Shown here in pieces: positions 17,918-26,449 of a stretch of 64,000 nt of DNA. A program made the position numbers and the translations under genes. The notes under the pieces were generated by a model. It worked only from the letters and a program-made list of their open reading frames with translations, made no database searches and had not been told where the DNA came from. Origin of the DNA: Candidatus Ribeiella danica (lineage in GTDB: Bacteria > Chloroflexota > Chloroflexia > Chloroflexales > Roseiflexaceae); NCBI GenBank assembly GCA_016717335.1, contig JADKFS010000010.1, positions 1-64,000 on the forward strand, read 5' to 3'. How positions within the stretch are numbered: position 1 is the first letter of the stretch; each line of letters begins with the position of its first letter.

Positions 17918-17988
17918 GTGGCGCGCTATGCCTCTTTTTCATCAGCTGCTCGTGCAAGGGTCGCCGGCATGCTCGTGCCGGCGCACGC

Positions 17989-17997
17989 ATTATAACA
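17989..17997 (-). promoter_or_regulatory. Extended -10 promoter of uppP
   Basis: TGTTATAAT on the minus strand, about 75 bp before the uppP ATG. Confidence 0.6.
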
Positions 17998-18024
17998 GCA
18001 GTTACACTACTACGCGGCATCTTT

Positions 18025-18234
18025 CCTTGCAGAGGTAGGGCCGTTGCAACGTCTTTGACCCCACCCCCTTCCTCCTTCTAGGGGGGGGGAAGGATCTGGC
18101 GTCGTGGTGCGGTCGCTGCGCGACCGCACCACGACGCCGACAAGAATCCCCCCTCTCCCGCGTGGGAGAGGGGGGCAAGGGGGGTGAGGGCCGACGTTGC
18201 ACGAGCCTTGCTTGCAGAGGCAGGGCTGTTGCAA
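18025..18234. repeat. Nested palindromic element copy 4, between direct repeats
   Basis: The element proper (about 18059-18190) has an inner perfect 19-bp stem with a TGC loop at 18098-18138 and the hairpin CCCCCTCTCCCGCGTGGGAG. It is bracketed by a 26-bp direct repeat, CTTGCAGAGG(T/C)AGGG, at about 18025-18050 and 18209-18234, with only a few differences. Such flanking repeats are not seen at the other copies. The 17918-18258 gap holds nothing else except the uppP promoter. Confidence 0.75.
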
Positions 18235-18258
18235 CGGCGGTGGTGTAGACCAGGCCCG

Positions 18259-20004
18259 CTACGGCGTCGTATAGCTGAGATCCGCGTAGTCGAGCATGAA
18301 GAACGGCGGCAGGCTGAAGGCGCCCTCGGCCAGGTTGCCGACGCTGATCTCGTTGCGGCCGGGGCGCAGCAGCGCAGCGTCGAAGGACCAGCTGTAGCTC
18401 GCCCACGTGCCGGTCTCGAGCGGGTGGTCGTCGTCGGGGAGCGGGTTAGGCCCGCTGTAGATCTCGACGCCGTTGACCTGCACCCGGATCGGTGTCTTGG
18501 CCGGCCCCTCGGAGTCCATGCCCTCGACGGTCAGCGTCGCGCTGCCGGCCGGCTGCGCCGCCACCTCGAAGCTCGCGCGCATGGTGCTGTACTCGGTCGC
18601 GGTGCCGTAGATCCAGGTCGCCGTGCGCCCGCCGTAGGTCCGGCCGCCCGCGCGGCGGTAGCCGCCCTGCCAGTCGGTATCCTCGAGGCGGACGCGCGTG
18701 GCGCTGCCCTGCTGGCTCTGCTGCGGCGTCGAGGCGGGCTCGGCCGGCGCGGGGCGCGGGCTTGGTGCCTGTGTCGCCTCGGGCGGCGGCGCGGGCTGGG
18801 TCGGCTCGGCCGGCTGGGTAGGGTCTGGCTGCGGCGCCGGCACCGTGGCGGCGAGCGGCGCGGACGTCGAGGCGCTCGCGACGGCCGGCGCGGTCGCCTC
18901 GGGCGGCGGGCTGGCCTGGCTGGTTGTCGCGGCGCCGGCGCCGCTCTGCCCGCGCGCCGAGCGTGCCATGGCGATGCCGCCCACGGCCAGGATCGCGGCC
19001 GCCACAATGATCCCAAGGTAGGTCCAGGCCAGCTTCTGGAGCGGAGCGCGCCGCGCGCGCGGGGATGTGCCAGCGCCTAGCGCGAGGTCGCGCGTCTCAT
19101 ACGGGTTGTTGGATTGCGTGGTGGGCGGACCGACCGGCTGCTGCAGCAGGTGCTGCAGCTGTCGCTGGGCGTGCAGCCGCTCGAGCTGCCCGATCAGCCG
19201 CTCGAGATCCTGCGCCATCTCGCCGGCGCTCTGGTAGCGGTCGGCCGGCCGCTTCTCCAGCGCCCGCGCGAGCATGGGCTCGACGATCGCCGGCAGCCGC
19301 GGGTTGATGCTGCGCGGCGGCGGCGGCGGCGTATGGACGTGCTTGCGGAGCACCTCGACCGGGCTCGCGCCGGTGAACGGCACCTGACCGGTCAGCATCT
19401 CGTACAGCACCACCCCGACCGAGTACAGGTCGGTCCGCACGTCGGCCACGGCGCTGCTGGCCCGCTCGGGCGCCATGTAGGTCGCGGTGCCCACGCTCTG
19501 GCCGGGCGGCGTCAGCTCCTGGCTCTCGTCGATCAGCTTGGCGATGCCGAAGTCGGCCAGCAGCGGCCAGTCGGCCTGCGGCAGCATGATGTTGGCGGGC
19601 TTGATATCGCGGTGGACGATGCCGCGTCCGTGCGCGTACTTCAGCGCCGATAGCAGCGGCAGAATCAGGCGCAGCGCCGCGATCGGCTCGATCGGCCGGC
19701 CCGCGAGCTGGTCGTCGAGCGTCGCGCCGCTCTCGATGTACTGCATCACCAGGTAGTGCAGCCCGCGCTCCTGGCCGTAGTCGAAGATCGGCAGGATGTT
19801 CGGGTGCTGCAGCTGTGCGATCGCGTGGGCCTCGCGCTGGAAGCGCGTCTCAAACTGCGGCCCGATGTCGCTCGCCAGCACCTTGACCGCCACGTAGCGG
19901 TTGAGCGAGCTCTGGAAGGCCTTATAGACCGCCGACGTGCTGCCGCGGCCGATCACCTCGATCAGATAGTACTGGCCGAGATAGCTCTGTGACAGATCGT
20001 TCAT
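18259..20004 (-). CDS. Membrane Ser/Thr protein kinase with extracellular domain
   Basis: PknB-type kinase, 581 residues. Kinase motifs: glycine loop IGRGSTSAVYKA, Lys41 in VAVKVL, HRDIKPANIM (131-140), DFG at 151 and APE in YMAPERAS. A transmembrane helix follows at about 326-347, then an Ala/Pro-rich linker (350-436), then an external C-terminal domain of about 145 residues with beta-rich sequence (IRVQVNGVEIYSGPN) resembling a carbohydrate-binding fold rather than PASTA repeats. The start is unsure: ATG 20004 has no clear ribosome site; GTG 20013 is possible. It is divergently paired with the FHA regulator. Confidence 0.88.
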   Translation of the reverse strand: MNDLSQSYLGQYYLIEVIGRGSTSAVYKAFQSSLNRYVAVKVLASDIGPQFETRFQREAHAIAQLQHPNILPIFDYGQERGLHYLVMQYIESGATLDDQLAGRPIEPIAALRLILPLLSALKYAHGRGIVHRDIKPANIMLPQADWPLLADFGIAKLIDESQELTPPGQSVGTATYMAPERASSAVADVRTDLYSVGVVLYEMLTGQVPFTGASPVEVLRKHVHTPPPPPRSINPRLPAIVEPMLARALEKRPADRYQSAGEMAQDLERLIGQLERLHAQRQLQHLLQQPVGPPTTQSNNPYETRDLALGAGTSPRARRAPLQKLAWTYLGIIVAAAILAVGGIAMARSARGQSGAGAATTSQASPPPEATAPAVASASTSAPLAATVPAPQPDPTQPAEPTQPAPPPEATQAPSPRPAPAEPASTPQQSQQGSATRVRLEDTDWQGGYRRAGGRTYGGRTATWIYGTATEYSTMRASFEVAAQPAGSATLTVEGMDSEGPAKTPIRVQVNGVEIYSGPNPLPDDDHPLETGTWASYSWSFDAALLRPGRNEISVGNLAEGAFSLPPFFMLDYADLSYTTP

Positions 20005-20090
20005 TGACAACACCGCTTCCCCATCCGGCTGCGCCGATGGCGTCGTTCTTGCTAGGCGATCGTAGCGTTCGCGCTCACCAGGAGGCGGCT

Positions 20091-20801
20091 ATGGCTCGCG
20101 CAAGACCAGGACTGCTGATCTACCAGCGCTCCGATACGATCGAAGAATATATTCAGCTCGACCGAGACCTCGCGACGATCGGCCGCTCGGAGGCGTGCGA
20201 TATCGTCGTGCCGCACTCGATTGTCTCGCGCCTGCACGCGCGGATCGCGCTCGAGCACGACCGCTACGTGCTCTCCGACGCCGGCAGCGCCAACGGGACA
20301 TACGTCAACGGCGAGCGGATCGAGCAGGGCCACCAGCTCAGCACCGACGACGAGATCTGGCTGGGCTCGAGCGATGTCGTGCTGAGCTTCTCGGACCCCG
20401 ACGAGACGCTGAACGTCGCGCTGCACCACGGCCCGCCCGCGCTGTTCGTCGACGAGGGCGCGCGAGTCGTGCAGGTCCACGGCGTGCCGGTGCAGCTCAC
20501 GACGCTTGAGTACGAGCTGCTGCGCTACCTGGCCGAGCACCCGCGCATCGTCTGCACCCGCGAGGAGTGCTTCCTGGCCGTGTGGGGCCAGCCCTACGAC
20601 CACACTACCTGCGAGGACGCGCTCAACGCCTGCGTCGCGCGACTCCGTCGCAATCTTCGTGCCGCTGCCGAGAGCGTCGGCCAGCCGCCGCCGCAGCTCA
20701 CGACGATCAAGCGGGTCGGGCTGCGCCTCGACAGCGAGGTCGCGGTCGCACCCTCGCCGCGATCTGCCGCGGACATGCGCGAGCGCGTCGTCGGGACGTA
20801 G
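20091..20801 (+). CDS. FHA domain plus winged-helix DNA-binding protein
   Basis: A 236-residue likely transcription regulator. Residues about 8-100 form an FHA phosphothreonine-binding domain (IGRSEACDIVV, SRLHA at 46-50, NGT at 68-70). Residues about 125-215 are an OmpR-type winged helix (LTTLEYELLRYLAEHP, then DALNACVARLRRNL with a following hairpin). ATG 20091 is preceded by AGGAGG. It is divergent from the Ser/Thr kinase with under 90 bp between, so the kinase may phosphorylate a partner that this protein reads, linking the kinase directly to transcription. That link is inference. Confidence 0.87.
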   Translation: MARARPGLLIYQRSDTIEEYIQLDRDLATIGRSEACDIVVPHSIVSRLHARIALEHDRYVLSDAGSANGTYVNGERIEQGHQLSTDDEIWLGSSDVVLSFSDPDETLNVALHHGPPALFVDEGARVVQVHGVPVQLTTLEYELLRYLAEHPRIVCTREECFLAVWGQPYDHTTCEDALNACVARLRRNLRAAAESVGQPPPQLTTIKRVGLRLDSEVAVAPSPRSAADMRERVVGT

Positions 20802-20849
20802 CGCGGCTGGGCGCCTGCGGACGATGGACGAAAGACCAAGCACCAAGGA

Positions 20850-21290
20850 CGGAAGACAGGGGATAGGGGACAGGGGATAGGGGGGATAGGGGATAGGAGG
20901 GGATAGGGGACAGGAGATACCGGCCCATAGTCCCACACCCGACCATCACCTTGTCTCCTTGTCTCCTTGTCTCCTTGTCTTTGCCCCACGCCTCAGGCCC
21001 CACGGCTCCTTAGCATCTTGTCATCTTGTCATCTTGTCACCTTCGTCAGGGATCAGGGGTCAGCATTCAACGTTCAACGTTCAACGTTCAACGCTCGTTA
21101 CCTTGTCTCCTTGTCTCCTTGTCTCCTTGTCTTTGCCCCACGCCTCAAGCCCCACAGCTCCTTAGCATCTTGTCATCTTGTCATCTTGTCATCTTGTCAC
21201 CTTCGTCAGGGATCAGGGGTCAGCATTCAACGTTCAACGTTCAACGTTCAACGCTCTCGTCACCTTGTCACCTTGTCACCTTGTCAGCTT
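20850..21290. repeat. Cluster of short-period arrays with a 155-bp duplication
   Basis: This fills most of the 626-bp gap before the polysaccharide genes. First come GGGATAG/GGGACAG words (20860-20922). Then a block made of CTCCTTGT words, a TTTGCCCCACGCCTCA spacer, CATCTTGT words, and TTCAACG words runs from about 20949 to 21096 and is repeated almost exactly at about 21102-21256. Three CACCTTGT words follow. No gene is supported, and no clear promoter was found between 21290 and 21428. Confidence 0.85.
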
Positions 21291-21427
21291 TCTGTCGACT
21301 CACTGCTCGCCTTGTGGCGGCCAAGTGACGTAGCCGCATCATTCGGTTTTCGCTCTCCGCGCGTTATCCTTCCTTCGACGGCGTGAGCGACGCTCCGCTG
21401 CTTGTCGAGCTAAAGAAGGAAGAAACA

Positions 21428-22420
21428 ATGGCAAAGATACTGATCGTAGGCTCCGGCGTCGTCGGCCAGGCGACCGGCAAGGGCTTCGCCAAGAAGGGCC
21501 ACAGCGTCGGCTACGTGGACATCAACCCGCAGACGATCGCCCGGCTGCGCGCGGCGGGGCTGACCGCGACGACCGCGGCCGAGGCCGACTGGGATTCGGT
21601 CGACGTGGTGCTGCTGGCGGTCTCGACGCCCAGCGTCGACGGCGAGATCGTGCTGGACTACATCGAGGCGGCCGCGCTCGACGTCGGGCGCGGGCTGGCC
21701 CAGACCGACCGCTACGTGACGGTGGTGGTGCGCAGCACCGTGCCGCCGACGACCACCGATCGGCGGATCACGCCGATCCTCGAGCGCGCCTCGGGCAAGC
21801 GCGCCGGCGTGGGCTTCGGCGTGGCGATGAACCCCGAGTTCTTGCGCCAGGTCAGCAGCGAGCAGGACTTCGCGCGGCCGTGGGTCACCGTGCTCGGCTG
21901 CTCCGACGCGCGCACCGGCGCGATCCTTGAGGAGCTGTACCGGCCGTTCGGCGCGCTGATCGTGCGCTGCACGCCGACCGAGGCCGAGATGATCAAGTAT
22001 GTCAACAACATCTACAACGCGGTCAAGATCAGCTACTTCAACGAGGTGCACGCGATCTGCGAGCAGCTCGGCATCGACAGCAGCCTGGTCGGCGCGGCGG
22101 TGGCGCGCACGGCCGAGAGCATGTGGAACCCCCTCTACGGCACCCGCGGCGGCGTGCCCTACGGCGGCGCCTGCCTGCCCAAGGACACCGCCGCGCTCAT
22201 GCAGTTCGTCCGCGAGCGCGGCTGGGACCACCTGATGCTCGATGCCGCGATGGAGGTCAACCGCCGGCTGGAGCAGAGCGTCCCGGCGGCCGCCTCGCCC
22301 GACAAGATCGACGAGGCGCTCGAGTCCGCGCGCGTGCGCGAGGCCGAGCCGGCGCCCCAGGAGGAACTGGCGCTCGAGCTGGGCGCGCCCCAGCAGCCGG
22401 CGCGCGTATATCGCTCGTAG
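21428..22420 (+). CDS. UDP-glucose/GDP-mannose dehydrogenase family, C-terminal domain missing
   Basis: Likely oxidises a nucleotide sugar to a nucleotide uronic acid, the precursor for a uronan. Residues 1-195 are the NAD-binding domain (GSGVVGQATGKGFAKKGH, AVSTPSVDGE, VVVRSTVPP, MNPEFLRQ), followed by the central domain with YVNNIYNAVKISYFNEV and the catalytic Cys249 in GGACLPKD. It then ends: after ERGWDHLMLDAAMEVN there is only a short acidic Ala/Glu-rich tail. The C-terminal nucleotide-sugar domain of about 110 residues seen in UGD and AlgD is absent, giving 330 residues instead of about 430. ATG 21428 follows GAAGGAAG. First gene of the polysaccharide group. Confidence 0.82.
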   Translation: MAKILIVGSGVVGQATGKGFAKKGHSVGYVDINPQTIARLRAAGLTATTAAEADWDSVDVVLLAVSTPSVDGEIVLDYIEAAALDVGRGLAQTDRYVTVVVRSTVPPTTTDRRITPILERASGKRAGVGFGVAMNPEFLRQVSSEQDFARPWVTVLGCSDARTGAILEELYRPFGALIVRCTPTEAEMIKYVNNIYNAVKISYFNEVHAICEQLGIDSSLVGAAVARTAESMWNPLYGTRGGVPYGGACLPKDTAALMQFVRERGWDHLMLDAAMEVNRRLEQSVPAAASPDKIDEALESARVREAEPAPQEELALELGAPQQPARVYRS

Positions 22421-22443
22421 GAGGCTGTCTGAATAGGGTGGTT

Positions 22444-22477
22444 TGGAGGGACGAAGTCCCTCCAAGCATATTCTTTT
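22444..22477 (+). terminator. Hairpin with T run after the dehydrogenase
   Basis: TGGAGGGAC-GAA-GTCCCTCCA at 22444-22464 followed by CATATTCTTTTT. It may reduce rather than stop readthrough into the downstream synthase gene, which is on the same strand. Confidence 0.5.
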
Positions 22478-22549
22478 TGGCCGCGACCGGCCGACGAGGG
22501 GGCGCGGAGTCGGCAGGCCCTGCCTGCCCTCGTAGAGGGACACTCAAAA

Positions 22550-23776
22550 ATGCAATTGATACATCTGATCCTGGATCTGCTGACCGGCGCCGCGCTGCTC
22601 ATCCCGATCGGGCTGCTGGGCGTGTGGCGCTGGCTGATGTGGCTGGCCAAGCGCATCCCGGCGCTGTTCTACCGGCCGATCGAGAACGACTACGACTGCA
22701 CGGCCACGCTGGTCACGCCAGTCTACAACGAGGACCCGGCGCTGTTCCGCATGGCGATCGAGTCCTGGATCGCCAACCGGCCCGACCGGATCATCGCGGT
22801 GGTCGACGTGACCGACACGGCGTGTATGGCGATCGCTCGCTCCTACGCCGAGATCGACGTCATCCCGATCGACATCCCGGGCAAGCGCCCGGCCCTGGCG
22901 GCCGGCGTCGACGCGGCCACGACCGCCATCGTCGTGCTGGTCGACAGCGACGTGATCTGGGAGCCGGACGTGCTGCGCAAGCTGAAGATGCCGTTCGCCG
23001 ACCCGCAGATCGGCGGCGTCGGGACGCGCCAGCACATGTACCCGACCGACGGCGTCCGCCCGACGATCTGGGAGCGGCTGGCCGACATCTACCTCGACAT
23101 CCGCTACTCCGACGAGGTGCCGGCCACCACCCGCTGGGGCCGCGCGGTCAGCTGCCTCTCGGGCCGCACCGCGGCCTACCGCACCCGGCTGCTGCAGACC
23201 ATGCGCCAGGCGTTTCTGAATGAGACGTTCCTCGGCACGCCCTGCATGAGCGGCGACGACAAACGCTACACCTGCCTGGTGCTGCAGCGCGGCTACCAGA
23301 CCTGGAACCAGCTCAACGCGCGGGTCTACTCGACCTTCAAGCCCGACTTCAGAGGCTTCGTCAACCAGCGCATCCGCTGGAGCCGCAACAGCTTCCGCAG
23401 CGACCTGCGCGCGCTGTGGCAGGGCTGGGTCTGGCGCTACCCCTACCTGGCCGTGATGCTGATCGATAAGACGATCGCGCCGTTCACGCTGCTGCTCGGG
23501 CCGATTGTGCTGGCCGTGTCGATCGCCGTCGGCAACTGGCGGCTGGTCGCCGCGCTGCTGATCTGGTGGCTGCTCAGCCGGACAATTAAGATCCTGCCGC
23601 ACCTGCGCCGCCGCCCGGCCGACCTGCTGATTGTGCCGATCTTCATCGGCGTGACCTACTACATGTCGCTGGTCAAAACCTACTCGCTCTTCACGCTCAC
23701 CCAGCACAAGTGGCTCACGCGCGCCGTCGCCGTCGTAAACGGCAAGGTGTCGCGCGTTGGCGATGCCGCGCACTGA
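22550..23776 (+). CDS. Processive membrane glycosyltransferase, GT2 (hyaluronan/alginate synthase type)
   Basis: Likely polymerises a sugar nucleotide into an extracellular polysaccharide while passing it through the membrane. The 408-residue protein has an N-terminal hydrophobic segment (about 5-30), a GT-A domain beginning ATLVTPVYNEDP, the metal-binding DSD (132-134), GDD at 235-237 within CMSGDDKRYT, and QRIRW (273-277), the QxxRW motif of processive synthases. Three or four membrane helices follow (from about 305). This pattern fits hyaluronan, cellulose and alginate (Alg8) synthases. Polymer identity is inferred from the neighbours. Confidence 0.87.
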   Translation: MQLIHLILDLLTGAALLIPIGLLGVWRWLMWLAKRIPALFYRPIENDYDCTATLVTPVYNEDPALFRMAIESWIANRPDRIIAVVDVTDTACMAIARSYAEIDVIPIDIPGKRPALAAGVDAATTAIVVLVDSDVIWEPDVLRKLKMPFADPQIGGVGTRQHMYPTDGVRPTIWERLADIYLDIRYSDEVPATTRWGRAVSCLSGRTAAYRTRLLQTMRQAFLNETFLGTPCMSGDDKRYTCLVLQRGYQTWNQLNARVYSTFKPDFRGFVNQRIRWSRNSFRSDLRALWQGWVWRYPYLAVMLIDKTIAPFTLLLGPIVLAVSIAVGNWRLVAALLIWWLLSRTIKILPHLRRRPADLLIVPIFIGVTYYMSLVKTYSLFTLTQHKWLTRAVAVVNGKVSRVGDAAH

Positions 23777-23846
23777 TCCGCCTGGCGCACCAAGGCCGAC
23801 GGCTCGCGACGCCGCGAACAAGAAATCTACCCGATAAATCTTGTTA

Positions 23847-23991
23847 GGCATGGTTCAATGCTCGGGATTTCGACGTGCCACTGTACGGGCGCGATCGATC
23901 GCGCCCCTGCCCCTTTGCCACTGTACGGGCGCGATATATCGCGCCCGTACGCCTTGGGGCAATCAACGGTCACGCGCGATTGAACCATGCC
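23847..23991. mobile_element. MITE-like element, copy B
   Basis: 145 bp with ends GGCATGGTTCAAT and ATTGAACCATGCC, a perfect 13-bp inverted repeat, and TTA on both flanks. The inner CCACTGTACGGGCGCGAT palindrome unit is present twice, which explains the greater length than copies A and C. The right flank, TTAGGAGCAG, supplies the ribosome site of the next gene. Confidence 0.75.
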
Positions 23992-24004
23992 TTAGGAGCA
24001 GCAA

Positions 24005-26044
24005 ATGAACGCTCGAAGCGCTACTGACACGCTGTGGCGGCGCGGCCTGGTCGCGCTGCTCGGACTGCTGGCCGCCCTGGCGATCGGGCTGGCGCCCGCC
24101 CCTGCGCTCGCGGCGCCGGCCCCCGCGCCGGGGTGGGATACCGAAGATGGCGACCAACCCGGCCGCCCGGCCGCCTGGGATGTCGTCGACGACGCGGACA
24201 GCCCGCCGCCCGGCGCCGCCCAGTCGCTCGACGGCGCGCAGGCGCAGCCGGCCGCCTGCCTCGGCTCGCCGACGCGCCGCATCCGCTACACCAGCGACGG
24301 CGTGATCCACCTCGAGGGCTGCGGGCAGTCCTTTCGGCTGAGCGACGTGGCCGCGGCCGGCATCGGCGCGGACAAGCTGCAGCTGACCGACCCGGCCGCC
24401 AAGATCTGGCTGCTGAAGGTCAAGCTCAAGGTCGAGGAGGGCGCGACGCTCAAGGTTGTGGGCGGCGCGGGCGGCGACGCGAGCTGGCTACGCCTGCAGA
24501 GCACGCCGACCAGCGGCGTCTGGCTGCGCGCCGAGAACGGCGGCCTGTTGCTCCAGAGCACCAAGGTGACCTCGTGGGACCCCGCGCGCGGCGCGCCCGA
24601 CACCGACCCCAGCGTGGGGCCGGGCGGGAACGGCGGCCGCGCCTACATCGCCGCCCGCTCGGTGCTGACCAAGGGCCGGCCGACCGCCGCGCCGACGGCC
24701 TGCTCGGTCGATGGCGGCTCGCGCGAGCCCTACGAGGCGCGCATGGACGTGGTCGACTCGGAGCTGGGCTACCTGGGCTACTACGCCGGCGAGTCCTACG
24801 GCGTGGCCTGGAAGGTCTACTACAAGGTCAACCCGGCTGACCCGACCGACGCGCCGCCGCCCGGCCGCACGCTCTACGCGATGGCCGACGTGTTCGGCAA
24901 CGTCAGCGGCAGCAGCTTCCACCACAACTACTTCGGCAGCTACACCTTCGGCGGCTACTGCATGCGCTGGACCGGGAACACCTTCGCGAACAACGTCCAG
25001 TATGGCCTCGACCCGCACGACGACTCGGACTACCTGACGATCGCCGGCAACATCTTTCGCGACAACGGCGGCCACGGCGTGATCTGCTCGGTCGAGTGCG
25101 ATCACCTGGTCATCCGCGCGAACCAGTCCTACCGCAACCAGCACGGCATCATGCTGCACCGCAACACCAACGGCGCGCTGGTCGAGGGCAACGTCAGCCG
25201 CGACAACCGCGGCGCCGGGATCGCGATCTTCGACTCGCACGGCGCGGTCGTGCGCGGCAACACCGTCGCCAACAACGGCGAGTCGGCCATCCGCCTGAGC
25301 GTCGGCGCGTCGCGCAACCTGGTCGAGAACAACAGCCTGACCGGCCTGTCTGCCGGCGGCGTCGGGCCTGGCTATGTGATCTACACCTACAAGGGTAGCG
25401 ACCCGCCGACGACCGGCGACGGCCTGCCGAAGGGCAACGTCTTCAGGAACAACCGGCTGGCCGGCTACAAGAGCCCGCTGATGAAGATCGGCGAGGCGAC
25501 CGGCAACCTGTTCGAGCGGAACACCATCGCCGGCCCGGCCTCCGCCCTGGCCTTCAGCCAGGCGGCCGGCAATGTCGTGCGCGACAGCGCGATCGGGAGA
25601 GCGTTCGCGATCGTGCTCGACAGCAGCAGCGCGGTCACGCTGCAGGACAGCCGCGGCGCACTCTGGCTGCTCTCGCAGGGTGTCCCGGCCGCCACGGTTG
25701 GCCCGAGCGGCTCGTCGCTGCGGCTGACCGCCGCGAGCTTCGGCGCGCGCGTGACCGTCACGCCGATCGACCTGCTGGTGCGGCCGAGCGGCGGCGCGGT
25801 GGTGGCGCGGCCAACGGCGTGGGCGGGCGAGGCCCGCGCCTGGAGCGAGCGCGCCAGAGCGACCGGCGTCCAGGTCTCGCACCAGGCCGGCGGGCTGCAG
25901 CCGGGCGCCTGCTACGGCGTGGCCGCGAACGGGGCCACGTTCGCGCGGCGCGCGGCCGACGCGAGCGGACGCATCTCGTTCGGATACGGCGTGGGCACGA
26001 CGCCGGTCGCCTTCTCGATCGTGCGGCTGGCGCAGTGCGCCTAG
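24005..26044 (+). CDS. Secreted AlgG-like parallel beta-helix protein (candidate polyuronate C5-epimerase)
   Basis: A 679-residue exported protein with a signal peptide (about 1-37, ending ALAAPA). The core is a right-handed beta-helix of Asn-rich coils (RDNGGHGVICSVECDHLVIR, then SYRNQHGIMLHRNTNGALVE). It carries the landmarks I know from mannuronan C5-epimerase AlgG in the same order: VTSWD, LGYYAGESYGVAW, and YGLDPHDDS with the catalytic-type DPHD at 336-339, followed by GHGV. It also has an extra C-terminal region (about 540-679). In AlgG the DPHD motif is in the active site that inverts C5 of uronic residues in the polymer. The epimerase role is inferred; the fold is confident. AGGAG precedes the ATG. 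Confidence 0.8.
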   Translation: MNARSATDTLWRRGLVALLGLLAALAIGLAPAPALAAPAPAPGWDTEDGDQPGRPAAWDVVDDADSPPPGAAQSLDGAQAQPAACLGSPTRRIRYTSDGVIHLEGCGQSFRLSDVAAAGIGADKLQLTDPAAKIWLLKVKLKVEEGATLKVVGGAGGDASWLRLQSTPTSGVWLRAENGGLLLQSTKVTSWDPARGAPDTDPSVGPGGNGGRAYIAARSVLTKGRPTAAPTACSVDGGSREPYEARMDVVDSELGYLGYYAGESYGVAWKVYYKVNPADPTDAPPPGRTLYAMADVFGNVSGSSFHHNYFGSYTFGGYCMRWTGNTFANNVQYGLDPHDDSDYLTIAGNIFRDNGGHGVICSVECDHLVIRANQSYRNQHGIMLHRNTNGALVEGNVSRDNRGAGIAIFDSHGAVVRGNTVANNGESAIRLSVGASRNLVENNSLTGLSAGGVGPGYVIYTYKGSDPPTTGDGLPKGNVFRNNRLAGYKSPLMKIGEATGNLFERNTIAGPASALAFSQAAGNVVRDSAIGRAFAIVLDSSSAVTLQDSRGALWLLSQGVPAATVGPSGSSLRLTAASFGARVTVTPIDLLVRPSGGAVVARPTAWAGEARAWSERARATGVQVSHQAGGLQPGACYGVAANGATFARRAADASGRISFGYGVGTTPVAFSIVRLAQCA

Positions 26045-26449
26045 CGCAATTGCAGATTGTAGATTACCGCAAGCGCATGAGGTACTCTTCAAATCTTCGA
26101 GTCTTCGTGCCTTCGTGGTTACTTGGGCAGCTTTGTCCCTTTGCGCGAGCGAACATGCGTGGCTGGCGCCAGGCGCGGCGGCCATGTCACGATTCTGACG
26201 ACTTGCCGTCGGCAGGCTGACCGTGCCCCATCATTCCGCTTTGGCGCTCCGCCGGGTAGACTGTTGTCATACGTCATCACGCGCGTCGCGAACCCCGCCG
26301 GAGGGTAGATAGCGCCTCCGCCGGCGGGGGTGTCGGGGGGCGGCGAAGCCGCTCCCGACAGAATACGTGCTTGTTGCCACCCGTGGCGAAGCCGCGCGGG
26401 CGGCAACAAGCACCAGACCGGCAACGCCCGGAAGGGACACAGTCAGCCC
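26045..26449. other. Intergenic region with hairpins and TTCG words
   Basis: About 400 bp without a gene. It starts with short words (AAATCTTCGAGTCTTCGTG at about 26090) and holds two inverted repeats: CCCCGCCGGAGG with its complement (about 26291-26330), and GTGCTTGTTGCC/GGCAACAAGCAC (26367-26413), a perfect 12-bp stem around an inner GC hairpin. The second resembles the inner stem of the nested palindromic element. It lies 37 bp before the TPR gene. Confidence 0.6.

Noticed and set aside
20091..20801. FHA-winged-helix protein as a classical OmpR response regulator
   Set aside because: There is no receiver domain; the N-terminal part has clear FHA motifs instead.
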